Source: Gemmataceae bacterium (GTDB lineage: Bacteria; Planctomycetota; Planctomycetia; Gemmatales; Gemmataceae). Taken from it: a DNA stretch of 64,000 nt. A program made the translations under genes and the position numbers. A model generated the notes under the pieces. That model searched no databases, was not told the DNA's origin, and saw only the letters and a list, made by a program, of their open reading frames with translations. The stretch covers positions 1 through 64,000 of the forward strand of contig SHZY01000010.1 in assembly GCA_009692065.1 (NCBI GenBank). Direction: 5' to 3'. Below, one piece after another: positions 15,001 to 21,800 of this stretch (positions within the stretch are counted from its first letter, which is position 1; the number at the start of each line of letters is the position of its first letter).

Positions 15001-15378
15001 ACGTACGCCCCGGCGACAACTCCGCAACAAAACTTCAATACCAACTCTGCTGCCACTTCAACCCAGACGCAAACGGTCCGCAGGGCAACCACGGCCACAC
15101 TCTCATCCACGGCCAGCCAGGCGAACGTCACCCTCAAGGCCACCATCGTCGGCAGCGGCGGTCCGCCCACCGGCACGGTCAGCTTCTACGAGATCGTCAA
15201 CGGCGCCCGCGTTCTCCTGAGATCGTTGACGCTCGACGCCAGCGGCGTGGCCACGTTCTTCGCCAACCTGGCCACCGGCAACCACACCATCGTTGCCGAA
15301 TACACCGGCGACGCGAATTTCAACCCTGCCACCGTGACCGCCATAGTCGCGGGTAAGGTCACCGGCCGGTTGGTGTAG
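1..15378 (+). CDS. Giant modular exported adhesin-like protein (5' end outside window)
   Basis: The frame is open from base 1, so the TTG at 142 is not the start; 5125 residues are visible and the N-terminus is missing. Order of modules: GYxxxPTV-type repeats (about 600-2335); a BNR/sialidase-like propeller with blades such as VYKSVDYGHTW (about 2450-5060), interrupted by four more GYxxxPTV repeats (4390-4855); six autotransporter-associated beta-strand repeats of the form KxGTGxLxLxxxNTYxG (about 5080-10200), interrupted by two E1-FCCH-like modules and one fibronectin-like module (6660-6970); and 14 Ig-like domains of about 100 residues with the GQxVTFTATxT signature (10960-15378). It ends in an Ig domain without a visible membrane anchor or sorting tail. 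Composition is Gly/Thr/Ala-rich with almost no Cys, as expected of a secreted surface protein. A role in adhesion or surface structure is inferred from the domains only. Confidence 0.85.
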   Translation, partial: RLQFRVAVGKLTGLANGIDTVEEIILNTSTSTWTTTAADPVHYTRFRLSFKGVTTADIAYTGDAIQDGVNIQTALNAPGFFEPGGRALVTLVSASPDETFRITLVGTLALTAQPAISFTIGDTNNYWSPNPAPSPFPTINGYFPIGTTDTGDLDVTASGYGPTLTNTVTFAGGKLANVHVAPLVINPAGNAVQGISVEYSTVTSGTPYTSPVITFSDAGGGAGATGVVTGIITGVTVTNLATQAGYTSAPTVTFVDPLGTGSGATAIANMVGGIVASVTLTSGGNGYSPGTTVVFTGGNPTTAATASIDSFLVTGVTITNGGAGYGTNVSPNTPAPVDVAITDSLGGAGTGATAFAVVFGGAIDRVTVTSGRGYTASPTVAFTGGAGAAGYATISGNLTGGSIFVGAPGTSGANVGVGVGYFANPDVSIIRGGTNAVGNGKQAVAGGIVATATAQVNVYIRSVTNINGTVGSGPFNFPAPPNRATRRDVSATATGYTDGTNVFVTYGGEGYDWYIPVTVTLPGGGTAVAVFDSGVFGITPSKGYTGNAGGALAIQFTGGGGAGASATVSGGVTAIKVPTTTTDFDINPTVVITTFAGDPAPTRNAFAVAYIDNNGKIVSVAVSDPGAGYFHPPTITFTVPSGNNGAATGVEATLSVTNVTDIIGGAGYTSPPTVTFPDVTGDGATGIATINAAGQVTGVTITSGSGYNQAPLMLINPVQAYFDYPGSPSGATAYAYFTSQPQGAVATSYMSGSVTGIYVTDHGRSYNVQPTTVSFVGGTTAPPVLTPAIPVVAPVAAAATATLQTTIVQAAINSEIAMTSGSIVIDPAKTNILYYATGEGNNSTDSYYGTGVYKSVDYGHTWNLLTDPTLPDLPSPGNPLIGLAVNKIILDSGNNILYVATSDKPVNGYEGDDDLTSGTPHAHNPGVWRYDIDNNTWFNLTDLVTSGRITGPTIQAQPNNAPGPNAGNPARPGPDDDFTINFPQHNIAWSDVVLSGGILYAALGTHTGSGINAVYYLTNPAVVDNGNNSPKWYLNDPNLTPAFNYPIFPQLDRRLATFPLNQNPAFGNIRITASGSMIYATVTDSSSQSLRTMQTSVNGGVTWAGFTMPANYQANNGFYASAMTGTGPIFVGGTDNGGGFYVLMYNGGWNNISIDAAGNGPHANILTLTTAGGVLFAGTDGGIWKYNFANGLPPAWTDINGNLGISELNGIASNPTNPNNVFAVGRGIGVTRYTGTQSWSQSLGVPTVGNLNSSSVAIDPNVPSNIYAFVGGSLFASANGGTTWASQGIGGTAAAPVVIDKLSRVFVGAGGLLVHNPPTIAGWKNLNAGLAPTAIAVVELQGAFRADLRFPATTDLGATSPDPNTIYVTDGQTIRVTKNFGALFWVGMAATTIFPGFVAGTFPAVTPFNTINDIAVDPRNRDLVYAVIGGTPGLPLTGSVWRSLDAGQTWANISSGLSPTMGQVGATVTVVTGGAGYTSAPTVTVSDGGGFGATAVATVAGGAVTGITFTNLGSGYTSAPTITLAGGGFTTPASIRGSLGLGSITVTNGGSGYVTAPTVTITGGGGSGATAVAKILNSVVVAVTLTNGGTGYTNTPTISFAGGGGFTGAAAKALFASVPAWKIAIDPRTDLIYLGTENGVYQYTTGNIRSWVPFGAYLPQVPVHVLDLNQSTNILTAGTYGRSAYQFYLDTPTVNSGALYAASGSDIWNGRIILDGPTTISAAGDQSLQNGVSLTQLTILGTISDRTYAAKLAGTNTLTKIGGGNVTLVGQSIFTGTALVNQGNLIVQNPNALGGAAIAGSQELFLVDVVAANSAFTLTYPDNITNPTTAVIPYTGTAADAALIQSEFNTLFNGVGYAGSPVTVTPNGTGIYLVTFSGSMTGVTLPTLIGTVTAGLGSAFFTATGGTAVASGSILQLTTSLDTEPLFLFGDGVQSNGHWSGALENITGVNTYTGTITLMTNATIGVDGTSRLTITSPIPNVISAITDLGGGPAGRFTLSKENTGTLVLASTNTYGNSTIVSQGILNVQHSGALGLGGTTTTVLDPAQLQLEQGLSGPVNVSTQNLVLSGVGPSSTGALMNVSGNNNWGSPTTNVVLTSVPRFSPQSTPIGVVSVAVTNPGDTLTIDSPVVEAQAQMLGSTTKNGTVTDAANTTPISITSTAHGLADGQQVRITGVGGNGNANGTFTITVMGPNTFALNGVNGSGNYTSGGTWTLLSPAGSPTLDTPTTALGSGVWAATGTYRYVVTAIGPNGEGVPSNEQSINVASATRHVTLTWTSLGAGFTYNVYRATIAGVYTTSSRVNSTPIAAATFQDNGTATIAGAPPVTLASGLVKIGTGNLILAQDNTYHGTTYVQEGILTVQKSQSLGSNTGNVIQRVTVVDPLLTDTFQLTFKGQTTGNLSFRSTAAPVAAALNGLSTIGAGGVTVAFNEVYSGISEMDDLTLTNAIAGVTTFKLTFGSTTPNITWTGVAATDVANIQTALNNLTSISGIAPFANTPYAGKVAVTTNTTDDVYFITFGGALQSQTLSLITVAVTSGPGTGTAATHLVRRGFGAPTDVYTVTFSGARWDPDVPLPLMSITASSAGEIVLVSPVATGGIGTIVSDGASLYLDGDPTHSGAFLSTPPAHIAFLNGAGVGNQGVLRNISGNNLWNGPITLQTSSTIGSEPTTKLTVTGVVRDPSPAPIPPASVVPADLTKVGTGTLSFPNANTYTGNNFINAGVVNIQNPNSLGINNSTEQTVSVSGAGTFTLNFTGFPSIGTGPLPSNLTAASLAFELNNVLLATTLPILGGGTGTVTVVALPSGSTFVVTFGGSLTGKLVPLLQAPPNFTGSASASTTMLLAGGADATFVADGATLQIQNTNEASLKPLTITGPGFKNAGVLENLTGNNTWSNLPITLAGNAAIGVAVTTDTLTLTQIITDNGNAYGVTKVGPGILQYSAASGAITDATNTNPIVVTSVAHGLKTGQQVIITGVLGNGAANGTFTIAVSHPDLFTLVGVAGTGGYTSGGLWRLLASNAYSGLTDVHAGELQLNSAATAIPYNLQVGDGTLVPQVQSLTLTGFNTGVDQFTLTFDDGVNPTRTTAAINYYTNPTYEAAQIETALNAILGAGTVSVTAVTTTNFKVTFGGSLAGTNPLALTGVALGGAGGSVATAITTVGALFAPNSAIARFLGNDQLAASSIVTVNSDGLFDLNNHSQQLAQLTVNTGTATTSAAASGAGALTVIGSGGVTINGGTLSASGPTSQVTVNGPLTETDSTIATSGLNSLVTTNGLFTMNGGNVTMAGVGSALLLSGDVTATSNAGSGSATISGQGQVRLGGVTRTFTTNPGTQPSDLVINSVIAGAGSEGLLKTGTGRLVLNAMNTYTGATTIITGDVQVGAAGSIGNVVLSSSNSELASISGIGTVATITRTSGTATFITVLTGFNTNDQFTLTYSSGAQTGTTSPITRAATVGATAANIESALTALLASLSVAGSVAVTGAAGDSYTITLTAAAAASLISVTGTPVAPATGTISTKNVNVVDPGPNGTTKVGILNTTGNVVWTADSAFSVDLGNASDTHPNPVAGTDYDQLRVGGTVDLGNAFLIGSITGPNVQFDDQFTILQATGGIVAGSRFVGIIGATRAPVPQDGSVFIDSKKFGLHYYPNSVVLTRQLVSSTVAITSSVNASVYGQDVVLTATVTPEPGGTLPTSGVTVVFTVDRGTPQQFVTAPIAVNAQGKATFDPQTLFGIWSIPASLSATHTIDADFSDAGNTFAPASGPTFTQTVNQNTVKPVVISASPAASVVYGQQLQLTATVTPTIVPDATGALKPTGTVTFVLDPSTPTSYTVALNSAAGTSVLGAPTFPALLNVGPHTITAAYDGDSATPNYNYAPSAAVTSFGLTITKDSSSTSITPVPATKPLGQVANFNVVVSPGLAGSTGVPNGTLTFFADNFSNLIGTRNYTGGTLVFSYSSLTVGGHTIFVKFASTDGNYTGSQSSTSITITPAQTQTAIQSATPSSPNFGDQVTFIVNVAENPVIDPSFGKPGGTVTMWADAIGSGVNLGTGNLSNGTAGITTLPSALTRGTHTIYAVYSGDASFATSFDTLTNFIVGPASTTTNVAANPDGSALFGQSVTLTATITWAQGTVPVGKVTFVDDLSTNLGTGTVGAGGQASIPTTLLALGSRTITATYTDDSAVPNFANSVGTLNYTITAATTFTKVTANPASGAVFGQAVTFTATITSPTGTPPVSANSVVFLDVTTGANLGFGTPGAGNTASLTTNVLTVTTHTIRATYTDTADSNFSGSNFGLQNYVVGKASSNVAVSATWSTSPTAAVFGQAVTFTATITSPTTTPPVSNNSVLFVDTTTGTTLGFGTPGAGNTASITTTILTPGTHTITATYTDTTDNNVNGNSGTRTNFIVGAADTAITSFTSSVAFAGIGQVVTFTATAATQNPSTATVNGGTITFIAVTTGTTLGTIAVNASGTASVNASFATTGIHTITAKYNGSSPKFNASATANLSQTVRKASTINVNPIRPALFGQTLNYAVTITGTPGIPSGTVSVTDTSTSITYGPFTLNGAGATTATLTGLAAGSHPLVFNYSGDTVGIGFAPNSKNLTQVVAASGTSTAFTTITSIAVFGTTVSYTGTVTAAGDLNPIAGTVTLKDATTNTTLQTFTLGGNNQFTFTNVPLPLNVAVGAHSITAAFTPASSNYLASPAAAAALAVTQAFTTVSTPTSTETSGPLGGSFFGQQVTFAVTVTSTNSPAVPTGGTITFKRGATTLATVSLGAGGTASYTTSATLLPVYAAPGHSITATYNSSNPSSPTTANFKTSAASTPFVQAVSKAATQTVLGSSLAAGSIFGQAVTFTATVSVTSPGSPGTPTGTVTFHDNGTTLATVALSAGKATYKTSTLFAAPAHAITAVYNPTATPANFATSTGALTQKVDKANTTTKLTTSPTIWAIDKSTNFTAAVTSATGVAPVGTVTFTVNGPGGYTFTSAALTLVGGKATLTDYAFPATIGAYTVTATYAPATTPQQNFNTNSAATSTQTQTVRRATTATLSSTASQANVTLKATIVGSGGPPTGTVSFYEIVNGARVLLRSLTLDASGVATFFANLATGNHTIVAEYTGDANFNPATVTAIVAGKVTGRLV
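600..2335 (+). repeat. GYxxxPTV-type beta repeats, first block
   Basis: About twelve degenerate protein repeats of roughly 40-50 residues. Each has a GxGYxxxPTVTF strand, a Gly-rich turn (GGxGxGATAxA) and a strand like GxVxxVTVTxGG. Clear copies lie near 736, 1113, 1876, 1995 and 2290. The repeats are divergent in DNA, so this is an old array. Confidence 0.7.
4387..4857 (+). repeat. GYxxxPTV repeats inserted in the propeller
   Basis: Four repeats (GAGYTSAPT, GSGYTSAPT, GSGYVTAPT, GTGYTNTPT) separate two halves of one propeller blade, ending SGLSPTMGQ and resuming VPAWKIAIDP. In undisturbed BNR proteins these halves are adjacent. Confidence 0.65.
8821..9042 (+). repeat. E1-FCCH-like module interrupting a beta-strand repeat
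   Basis: A 74-codon in-frame module with AHGLKTGQQV, ITGV and ANGTFTI motifs resembles the E1-FCCH domain. It lies between KVGPGILQYSAAS and SNAYSGLTDVHAG, which together make one complete autotransporter-type repeat. The 7-mer CGCCAGC occurs at both edges (8814-8820 and 9036-9042). A second module of the same kind is at about 6430-6650. Confidence 0.6.
10960..15378 (+). repeat. 14 tandem Ig-like domains
   Basis: Domains begin near 10960, 11300, 11644, 11943, 12266, 12569, 12875, 13194, 13500, 13792, 14104, 14455, 14761 and 15085. Most carry (V/A)FGQxVTFTATxT, a GTVTF strand and GxHTITAxYxGD. Domains 6 and 7 (12569-13190) are much more alike than the rest and share GFGTPGAGNTAS, which points to a recent tandem duplication. 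Confidence 0.75.
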
Positions 15379-15946
15379 CAATCTCCGCGTTGAATTTGAC
15401 TTTTCCGAGCCTGAAGCATAAGCGAAGAAACGCACAACTTCGCTTACGCTTCAGGCTCGGACGTGTATAAATTGACGCCCACGGCTCGCGGCGGGGCCGT
15501 CTGCCGACGGCGCAAACCTTGACGTTTGGTCCGAGGAACCACCTGTACCAATTGTTCGAGGCGTTGCAATGGTAACGAAGGCAAACCGCTCCGGCAGTTT
15601 CAATTCTCCAAGTCCCCGTTCCGATGTATGAATCAGGCTGTTCTCTCGTGGCAAGTACGAGTTGCTTGCCGGGCTAGAGCGCATGGTGATTTGGTTCAGG
15701 GGCAAGGCGGAACTTTCCCTCACAATCATCCCGCTCCAGCACGCACGCCGACACCCGCGAGAACGCCAGCAACTTGATTAACCCCATGGAAACGTCCCAA
15801 GGCACGGAGGCCGGAAGATGACTGGGGCACGCGCGGTAACCTTGATCGATCTCGCCCTGCCAGCGCCCGCGCAACCACATCCCCTCGCCTGCCGAGCATT
15901 CCAGTTCCGTCCATCCTTGCAGAAACGCCACTTTCTCGGGTGCACT
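15379..15946. other. Intergenic stretch, no convincing gene
   Basis: 568 bases between the giant gene and the BBP7 gene. Apart from the hairpin at 15405-15460 I see no structured element. Short frames here (for example 15526-15777) have Pro/Arg/Thr-rich translations without any domain and look non-coding. The promoter of the BBP7 gene probably lies here, but I could not identify it. Confidence 0.5.
15405..15460. terminator. Long hairpin after the giant gene
   Basis: Arms 15405-15427 and 15438-15460 are 23 bp with one G.T wobble and a 10-nt loop. The hairpin starts 27 bases after the stop codon. There is no clear T-tract, so it may be a palindromic repeat acting as an RNA-stabilising or terminating structure. 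Similar gene-end hairpins occur at 17611-17664, 24511-24577 and 58681-58758. Confidence 0.5.
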
Positions 15947-17587
15947 ATGAGAACGAAGTTGCTCGTCTGGTCAATCGTTGTTTGCCTGGCTCCTGCGCTT
16001 CAGGCCCAGCAATGGCCTGGGTACAGCCCGTACGGTATGCCGGCCCAGGGATTTCCCACCCCGCCGATGCCGATGAATCCATACGGGCATGGTAATAATA
16101 CCTATCCCCAGGGCTACGTGCAGCCGGCCGCGCCGACGCAAGGGGGGGCGCCGCGGGTCTACTACGGCGAGTTCCCGAACGCAGTCCAGCAGCCCGCCCA
16201 GGCTCCGGTCAGCCCCCCGCAGCCGCGTTACATTCCAACCCAAAGCAGTACCGGCGCCGGCAACGCCAACGGCGGCACGATGTACTATTACTACCCTAGC
16301 AGTCCCTACAGCCCGACTCCTTACAACTACTATCCCTATGGGCAACTCGGCCGTTCGATGCCGGCGCCACTGCCCTCGAAAGCCGTAGGCTGGCCGAACC
16401 CCACGCCGCGGCACGCCAAACCGGATGCGGCCAACGACGAACCGCGTGCCGAAATGCAGCGCCTCGCGGCCCTCCCTTTCCACCGTCAACCCAAGGATAC
16501 TTTCTGGATTTCGGCCGAATATATGGCGTTGCTGGCTCGGCCCATGCGCGTTTCGGGCCCGCTCCTGTCCACGGGCTCGGCAACCGATTCCGCGCCGGGT
16601 GCCTTGGGCCAGATCGCCACCACCGTGCTTTTCCCGACGCAGGACATCGACTTCGGCCTCTTCTCCGGCGTCAGGGTGAATTCTGGACTGTTCCTCGACG
16701 ATGCTGACCGCATCTCGCTCGAACTCCAGGGATTCTACCAGTCCCCCAATACCAGCACCCACGCCGCCGCGGGCGACAGCACCGGCAACCCCGTGCTGGC
16801 CCGACCGGTCTTCAACGTCACCGCCAACCGCGAAGGCGCTTTTGTCAACACCCTTCCCGGCACCATCCAGGGCAGTATCAACTTCGACTTCAAGTCGCAG
16901 ATGTTTGGAGCCGAACTCAACGCCCGCATGCATTCCTACTGGTGGCAACGCTTTCACTCCGATTTCCTGGTCGGCTTCCGTTACGTGGGCCTGCAGGAGA
17001 GCATGCGCGTCACCGAGAGTATTCAACCTCTCACGGCCAACTTCTTGACCTTTCAGGGAGGCGTCGTCAATGCGCCCAACAGCCTGTTTGACGACGACAG
17101 CTTTCGCACGACCAACAATTTCTTCGGCCCGCAGATCGGCACGCGCCTGAGCTGGGAATACGGGTACGCCAACTTCGACTTCTTCGCCAAGCTCGCTCTG
17201 GGCGGGTCCGTGCAGCGGACCACCATCGAGGGCGCCACCACCCTGGTCACGCCGAACGGCAACACCGTGGCCCCGGGCGGCATCATCGCCCTGCCTTCCA
17301 ACAATGGCACCTACACGCGCACCATTCTCGGCATCGTCCCCGAGTTTGGCGTCAACGTCGGCGTCGATGTTACGCAGCAGGTTCGCGTACAGCTTGGCTA
17401 TTCGTTCCTCCTCTGGAACCAGGTCGCGCGCCCGGGCGGGGCCTTCGATCGCAACGTCAACCCCAGCCAGGTCCCCGGCAGCCCGACCTTCGGAGCCCCA
17501 GGCGGAGGCACCAGCCCCGTCTTCCGCTTCAACGACGAACTGTTCTGGGCCCATTCTTTCAACATCGGCCTGCACTTCCACTACTAA
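15947..17587 (+). CDS. BBP7-family outer-membrane beta-barrel protein
   Basis: 546 residues from ATG 15947. This start gives a clean signal peptide (MRTKLLVWSIVVCLAPALQAQ); the frame extends upstream to 15818, but that part has no signal character. After the signal comes a Pro/Gln/Tyr/Gly-rich linker of about 130 residues, then from about residue 180 a barrel-like region that begins with FWISAEYMALL and continues with alternating aromatic/polar strands. The last residues, NIGLHFHY, fit a terminal outer-membrane strand. BBP7 proteins are abundant in Planctomycetota and are thought to sit in the outer membrane; the substrate is unknown. It is a single gene with hairpins on both sides. The family call rests on the WxxAEYL-like entry motif and the barrel pattern. 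Confidence 0.75.
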   Translation: MRTKLLVWSIVVCLAPALQAQQWPGYSPYGMPAQGFPTPPMPMNPYGHGNNTYPQGYVQPAAPTQGGAPRVYYGEFPNAVQQPAQAPVSPPQPRYIPTQSSTGAGNANGGTMYYYYPSSPYSPTPYNYYPYGQLGRSMPAPLPSKAVGWPNPTPRHAKPDAANDEPRAEMQRLAALPFHRQPKDTFWISAEYMALLARPMRVSGPLLSTGSATDSAPGALGQIATTVLFPTQDIDFGLFSGVRVNSGLFLDDADRISLELQGFYQSPNTSTHAAAGDSTGNPVLARPVFNVTANREGAFVNTLPGTIQGSINFDFKSQMFGAELNARMHSYWWQRFHSDFLVGFRYVGLQESMRVTESIQPLTANFLTFQGGVVNAPNSLFDDDSFRTTNNFFGPQIGTRLSWEYGYANFDFFAKLALGGSVQRTTIEGATTLVTPNGNTVAPGGIIALPSNNGTYTRTILGIVPEFGVNVGVDVTQQVRVQLGYSFLLWNQVARPGGAFDRNVNPSQVPGSPTFGAPGGGTSPVFRFNDELFWAHSFNIGLHFHY

Positions 17588-17610
17588 GGAACTTCCGAGA
17601 AATGACTTCC

Positions 17611-17664
17611 CCGCTTGCGGCTTCGCGTTCGCCAGGCGACACGCGAGCGCGAAGCCGCAAGCGG
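17611..17664. terminator. Convergent-end hairpin
   Basis: Arms 17611-17632 and 17643-17664 are 22 bp with one G.T wobble and a 10-nt loop. It lies between the 3' ends of the BBP7 gene (+) and the SDR gene (-), so it could serve both transcripts. Confidence 0.55.
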
Positions 17665-17699
17665 AAAACAAGATCAGGAAGTTGTTCTTCGGACCTCGC

Positions 17700-18725
17700 T
17701 TAGTACTTCCCGTCGCGAATTTCGAAATGGGTCGGCTTGCCCAGCGTCGCGCCGCCACGCGCAGTCCAGTCAGCGATCCAGGCGATCATTTGCGCGGCGG
17801 AAATGCGCGGCAACCCAAACAATCGATGTGATTCCTCGGCGTTGCTCAACAACGCATCGGCACTTTCCACGCCCTCAAGCTTCACCGGTTTGCCGAAGCG
17901 GCTGGCAAACTCCTCGGCCACGCGGCGCACGCTCAAGACTTCCGGCCCGGCGATATTGAAGACGCGCGGCGGCGTCGCCAGTTGCGCGAACGCCGACAGC
18001 GCTGCCGCATTGGCATCCGCCTGCCAGATCGCGTTCAGATAGCCCATACTCAGGTCCACCGGCAGCTCGACCCACACTCGCTGCGCTATATCGACCAGCA
18101 CGCCGTAGCGCATCTCGACGGCGTAATTGAGACGCAGAATCGCCATGGGAATCGCCAACGTTCGGCTGCAATACTCGTAGATGCGTTCGCGCCCGACGCA
18201 GCTCATCGCGTAATCGCCGCCGGCATTCAAGGGATCACTCTCGCGCGAACCGCCACCGGCCACCGGCGTCAGGCCGTAGACGTTGCCGGTGGAAAAGGCA
18301 ACGATGCGCGACTTGCGGAATTTTTGACATACGAGCGCAGGCGCCAGGCAATTCATCGCCCAGGTGCGCGCCTCCTGTCCCGTCGAGCCGAATTTCATGC
18401 CGAACATCGCGATCACATTGGGAACGTCCGGCAATTGTTCGAGCTGGGCCTGGTCCAAAAGATCGCAGCGAATGGTGTCGATGCCGAGTGATTGGAGTTG
18501 GCCTTCGATGTGCGGATCGGAGAAGCGAGCGACGCCGACGATGCGCCGGGGCACGCCGGCCTGGTCGGAGGCGCGGCGGGCCATGCGCGCCAGAGTCGGG
18601 CCCATTTTTCCGGCGACGCCCAGCAGCATCAGATCGCCGTCCAGCCGGGCCAGCGTCTCGATGGCGTGCGGCGCCGGCTCGCTTAATAAGTCTTCAAGGT
18701 GATCGGTGTTTTCGATGCGATCCAT
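17700..18725 (-). CDS. NAD-dependent epimerase/dehydratase-like (extended SDR) protein
   Basis: 341 residues. A Rossmann nucleotide-binding loop GVAGKMG is at residues 36-42, followed by SDR-like strands (VIAMFGMKFG) and a conserved FSTGNVYG segment near 144-151. C-terminal parts (VFNIAGPEVLSVRRVAEEF) match NAD(P)-dependent epimerases. In the usual YxxxK catalytic motif the Lys is replaced: Y172-A-M-S-C176. Either the protein binds nucleotide without normal SDR catalysis or another residue substitutes. It lies 133 bases downstream of the Pls-like synthetase on the same strand, with a structured repeat between them, and could be the last gene of that unit. The substrate cannot be predicted. 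Confidence 0.7.
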   Translation of the reverse strand: MDRIENTDHLEDLLSEPAPHAIETLARLDGDLMLLGVAGKMGPTLARMARRASDQAGVPRRIVGVARFSDPHIEGQLQSLGIDTIRCDLLDQAQLEQLPDVPNVIAMFGMKFGSTGQEARTWAMNCLAPALVCQKFRKSRIVAFSTGNVYGLTPVAGGGSRESDPLNAGGDYAMSCVGRERIYEYCSRTLAIPMAILRLNYAVEMRYGVLVDIAQRVWVELPVDLSMGYLNAIWQADANAAALSAFAQLATPPRVFNIAGPEVLSVRRVAEEFASRFGKPVKLEGVESADALLSNAEESHRLFGLPRISAAQMIAWIADWTARGGATLGKPTHFEIRDGKY

Positions 18726-18773
18726 GGGCGGTGGTTTTTTTGTGGCTCTGGGCAGTTCGTGTGGATTTGTGGC

Positions 18774-18847
18774 AAGCCCTGGGATGAGGTACTCCGAATC
18801 CCAGGGCTTCGGCGTATCTCACCCCTGGGCGTCCGCTGGATTGAGGG
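18774..18847. repeat. Two-hairpin dispersed repeat, copy 1
   Basis: A perfect 12-bp stem (18774-18785 with 18798-18809) and 12-nt loop is followed by CACCCCTGGGCGTCC and a weaker second stem. A near-identical copy is at 52218-52293. Confidence 0.6.
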
Positions 18848-18857
18848 AGGCGAACGC

Positions 18858-21800
18858 TTACACAGACTTCACCGCATGCGTCGGCGCCCCGACGTAGTTG
18901 CAGTGCGGCAACAATTTTTCATGCTTCATCACCACGCTGTGCGGCGCCACATAGGTCCGCTCGCCGATGTCGGCTCCATACAGCACGACGGCTGCCAGGC
19001 CGACCGTGGCGTCCTTGCGAATCTGCACCGTGCCGATCTTGAGTACACGGTCCTCGAAGGTATGGGCCTGGAACATGCAGCTCACCGTAGCGCCGTCGGC
19101 TAACTCAAGCATGTCGTGATCAATGGTGGCGGCGAAACCGCTCCCAAGCACCACGTTGCGCCCGATCTTCATGCCCATCAACCGCAGGAACCAGTTCAAG
19201 AGGAGCGTTCCTTCCAATGCAGACAATGGGCCATTGACATACAGATCCCAAGCAATGTAGTGAAACTCCCAGCGGCTGCACCAGCACGACCAGAGCGGAT
19301 GCACACCCGGCTTCACTCGCCCCAGGAGCGCCCACTTGAGCGTGAGTCCGAACAGACACAATCCGGCAACCACGCCGAAGTCGAGCGCCGGCACAACGCC
19401 GAAAAGGAGCACCGGAAAAGGAAGCTCCACGGTCTCGGCCACAACCAACAGTTTGAACCACACGATCACCAACGTCAGCGGCACGAGCGGCAGGGCAAAA
19501 CGCAGGCAATCCCAGAACAGCCGGCTCATGAAACGCAGCCACATCGGCGTATGCGTCAGGTTGCGATCGCATTCCACGATCTCACGCTTGGGCAATTCGA
19601 ACGGCGGATGGCCGAACCAGGAGGTGCCAGGCCGAAGCTGCGTATCGTCCGCCACCGTGCTGATGCCGAGCAGCACGCCATCGGGAATAGTTTGCCCGCC
19701 CGCGATCAACACGTTATTGCCAAGAAAGATTTCCTTGCCCATGCGCACCATGGCAAGCGTGACGGTACCGCGGTGAACGCGCGGCCCGCCAAGGTAGATG
19801 CCGTCGGCGAAGAACGAACCATCGCCGACCTCGACTAGCTCGGGGATGGTGTCTATGATGCTGCTCATCTCACAGCCGCGGCCGATTTTCATCCCTGCCC
19901 CGCGCAGCCAGACCGGCCAGAACAGCGAGCCCAAGAGCCAGCCATTTGCCGACTCAACGAGAGTCGTCTTCAGCCAAACGCGCACGTAGGCCAGACTCCA
20001 GCGGCTGACGACACCTTCGGGTACTCGCCCCAGGAGCCGAATTGCAATCATCGAGAACACCAGCGTCAACGGCACATGCAACAGCGTGATCGCGATCGCA
20101 AAGGAAAAACCAGCGAAGCCGACGGAGGAATCAAACAGCCATTCCATCGCGCCTTCGACATCCAGCCCGGTCAGCGTGGCAAAGGCAAACAAGAGGAGAA
20201 TCGTCGGCAGGTTGACGAACAAAGTTACGGCGGCGCGGCCCAAACCCATGGCGAGACCGTGCAGCGCAGGCGGCAACTCGCGCTCATCGCATGCCAGCGC
20301 CGGCCTGGCGGGCGCCTGCCCCGCGGGCTTGGCGGGAATGCCGTGCCAGCGCTCGCCGGCGCCGATTCGGCCGCCGCGCATCAGGAAGGAAAGCGGCGTC
20401 AGGTAGCTTTCCGGTTCCATCGTGGTATGGCCGGCGAGGCCGGCGCGAACGTCGAGCGTGCAGCCGTTGCCGATCGTGATTGGGCCGATGACGATCTGGC
20501 CGTCTTCGAATTCGACCAGGCAGATGGTCGCGTCTTGACTCAGGGTAACGTCGTCGCCGATGTCGAGCAGATCCCAGCCGCCTTGCGCCAGGTTGACGCC
20601 GCGATGGATGTGCACGCGCTTGCCGATGCGGGCTCCGAGCGCCCTGAGAATCGCGAGCTGATACACGGTCCCCTCGAGCATGCGCCAGGGGATGAGCCGA
20701 AACGTATGTTGCACGATCCAGTTGCGCACATAGAAACTGCCCCAGACCGGAGCGCGGGTGGGTAGATAACGCCCGATCAGTATTTTCTTGGTAACGACCG
20801 CAAGCGCAGCCGTTCCGACTACATAGCCGACCAGTCCGACGATGTACACGGCGGGCGTCAGCAGCAAGAGCGAGACCAAACCGAAGCTCTCGGTCAAGTA
20901 CGGGAGCAGATAAAAAGCGAGACCGTAGGCGATCGGGGCGCCGAGCAGCAGCCCCATAAGCAGCCAGGCCGACTGAATCAGCGTGGCCAGGACGGGCCGG
21001 CCGATGGGGCGGGCGACTGCTTCTTGGGCCGAGCACGCCGATCCGGCGCCGACGGGAATGCGTTTAGCCAGCTCGGCCACGTTCCGCGTTTCATAAAGAT
21101 CGCGCACGGTGAGCGATGCCGTGGCGGGGTCATCGCGCAGTTTGGAAATCAACTGCGCCGCCAGCAGCGAATCGCCGCCCAGGCCGTTGAAGAAATCGTC
21201 GTCCACGGAGATCGGCTCGGCAACCTTGAGGATGCTGCGAAATGCCGACGCGAGTTTTTCCTCGGCCAGCGTGCGCGGCGCAAGCACCTGGCCGTTGTGC
21301 TCCGGGGCATGCACTTCAAGGACGGGGAGCTCCGTGCGGTTCAGCTTGCCGCTCACGCGCACCGGGAGTTTCCCGAGCATTCCGAACAGCGCCGGCACCA
21401 TGTGCTCCGGCAGGGCCTTGCGCAGCGAGTTCTTGAGGTCATCGAACGACGGCGGTGCGGCAGCATTGACCGGCACGATAAACGCAGCGATCTTCTGCTG
21501 GGCGCCTTCACCCTGAATGCGGCAGCCGGCTTCACGAACGCCCGCGCATTCGGCAAGGCACGACTCGATCGCCTCGAGTTCGATCCGGAAGCCGCGGATC
21601 TTCACCTGCGTGTCTATGCGCCCGTGGCAGAACAGGTTGCCGTCGGCGTCGCGATGGACGAGATCGCCGGTGCGATAGATGCGGCCCAGGCGCGGGTGCG
21701 TTGGAAACTTGCGGGCAGTCAGCTCCGGCTCATTCATGTAGCCGCGGGCGAGCCCGATGCCGCCCAGGCACAGTTCGCCCTGCTCGCCGTCGGCGACTTC

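Noticed and set aside
15818-15946. N-terminal extension of the BBP7 protein
   Set aside because: The extension lacks signal-peptide character, while ATG 15947 starts a clean signal peptide.
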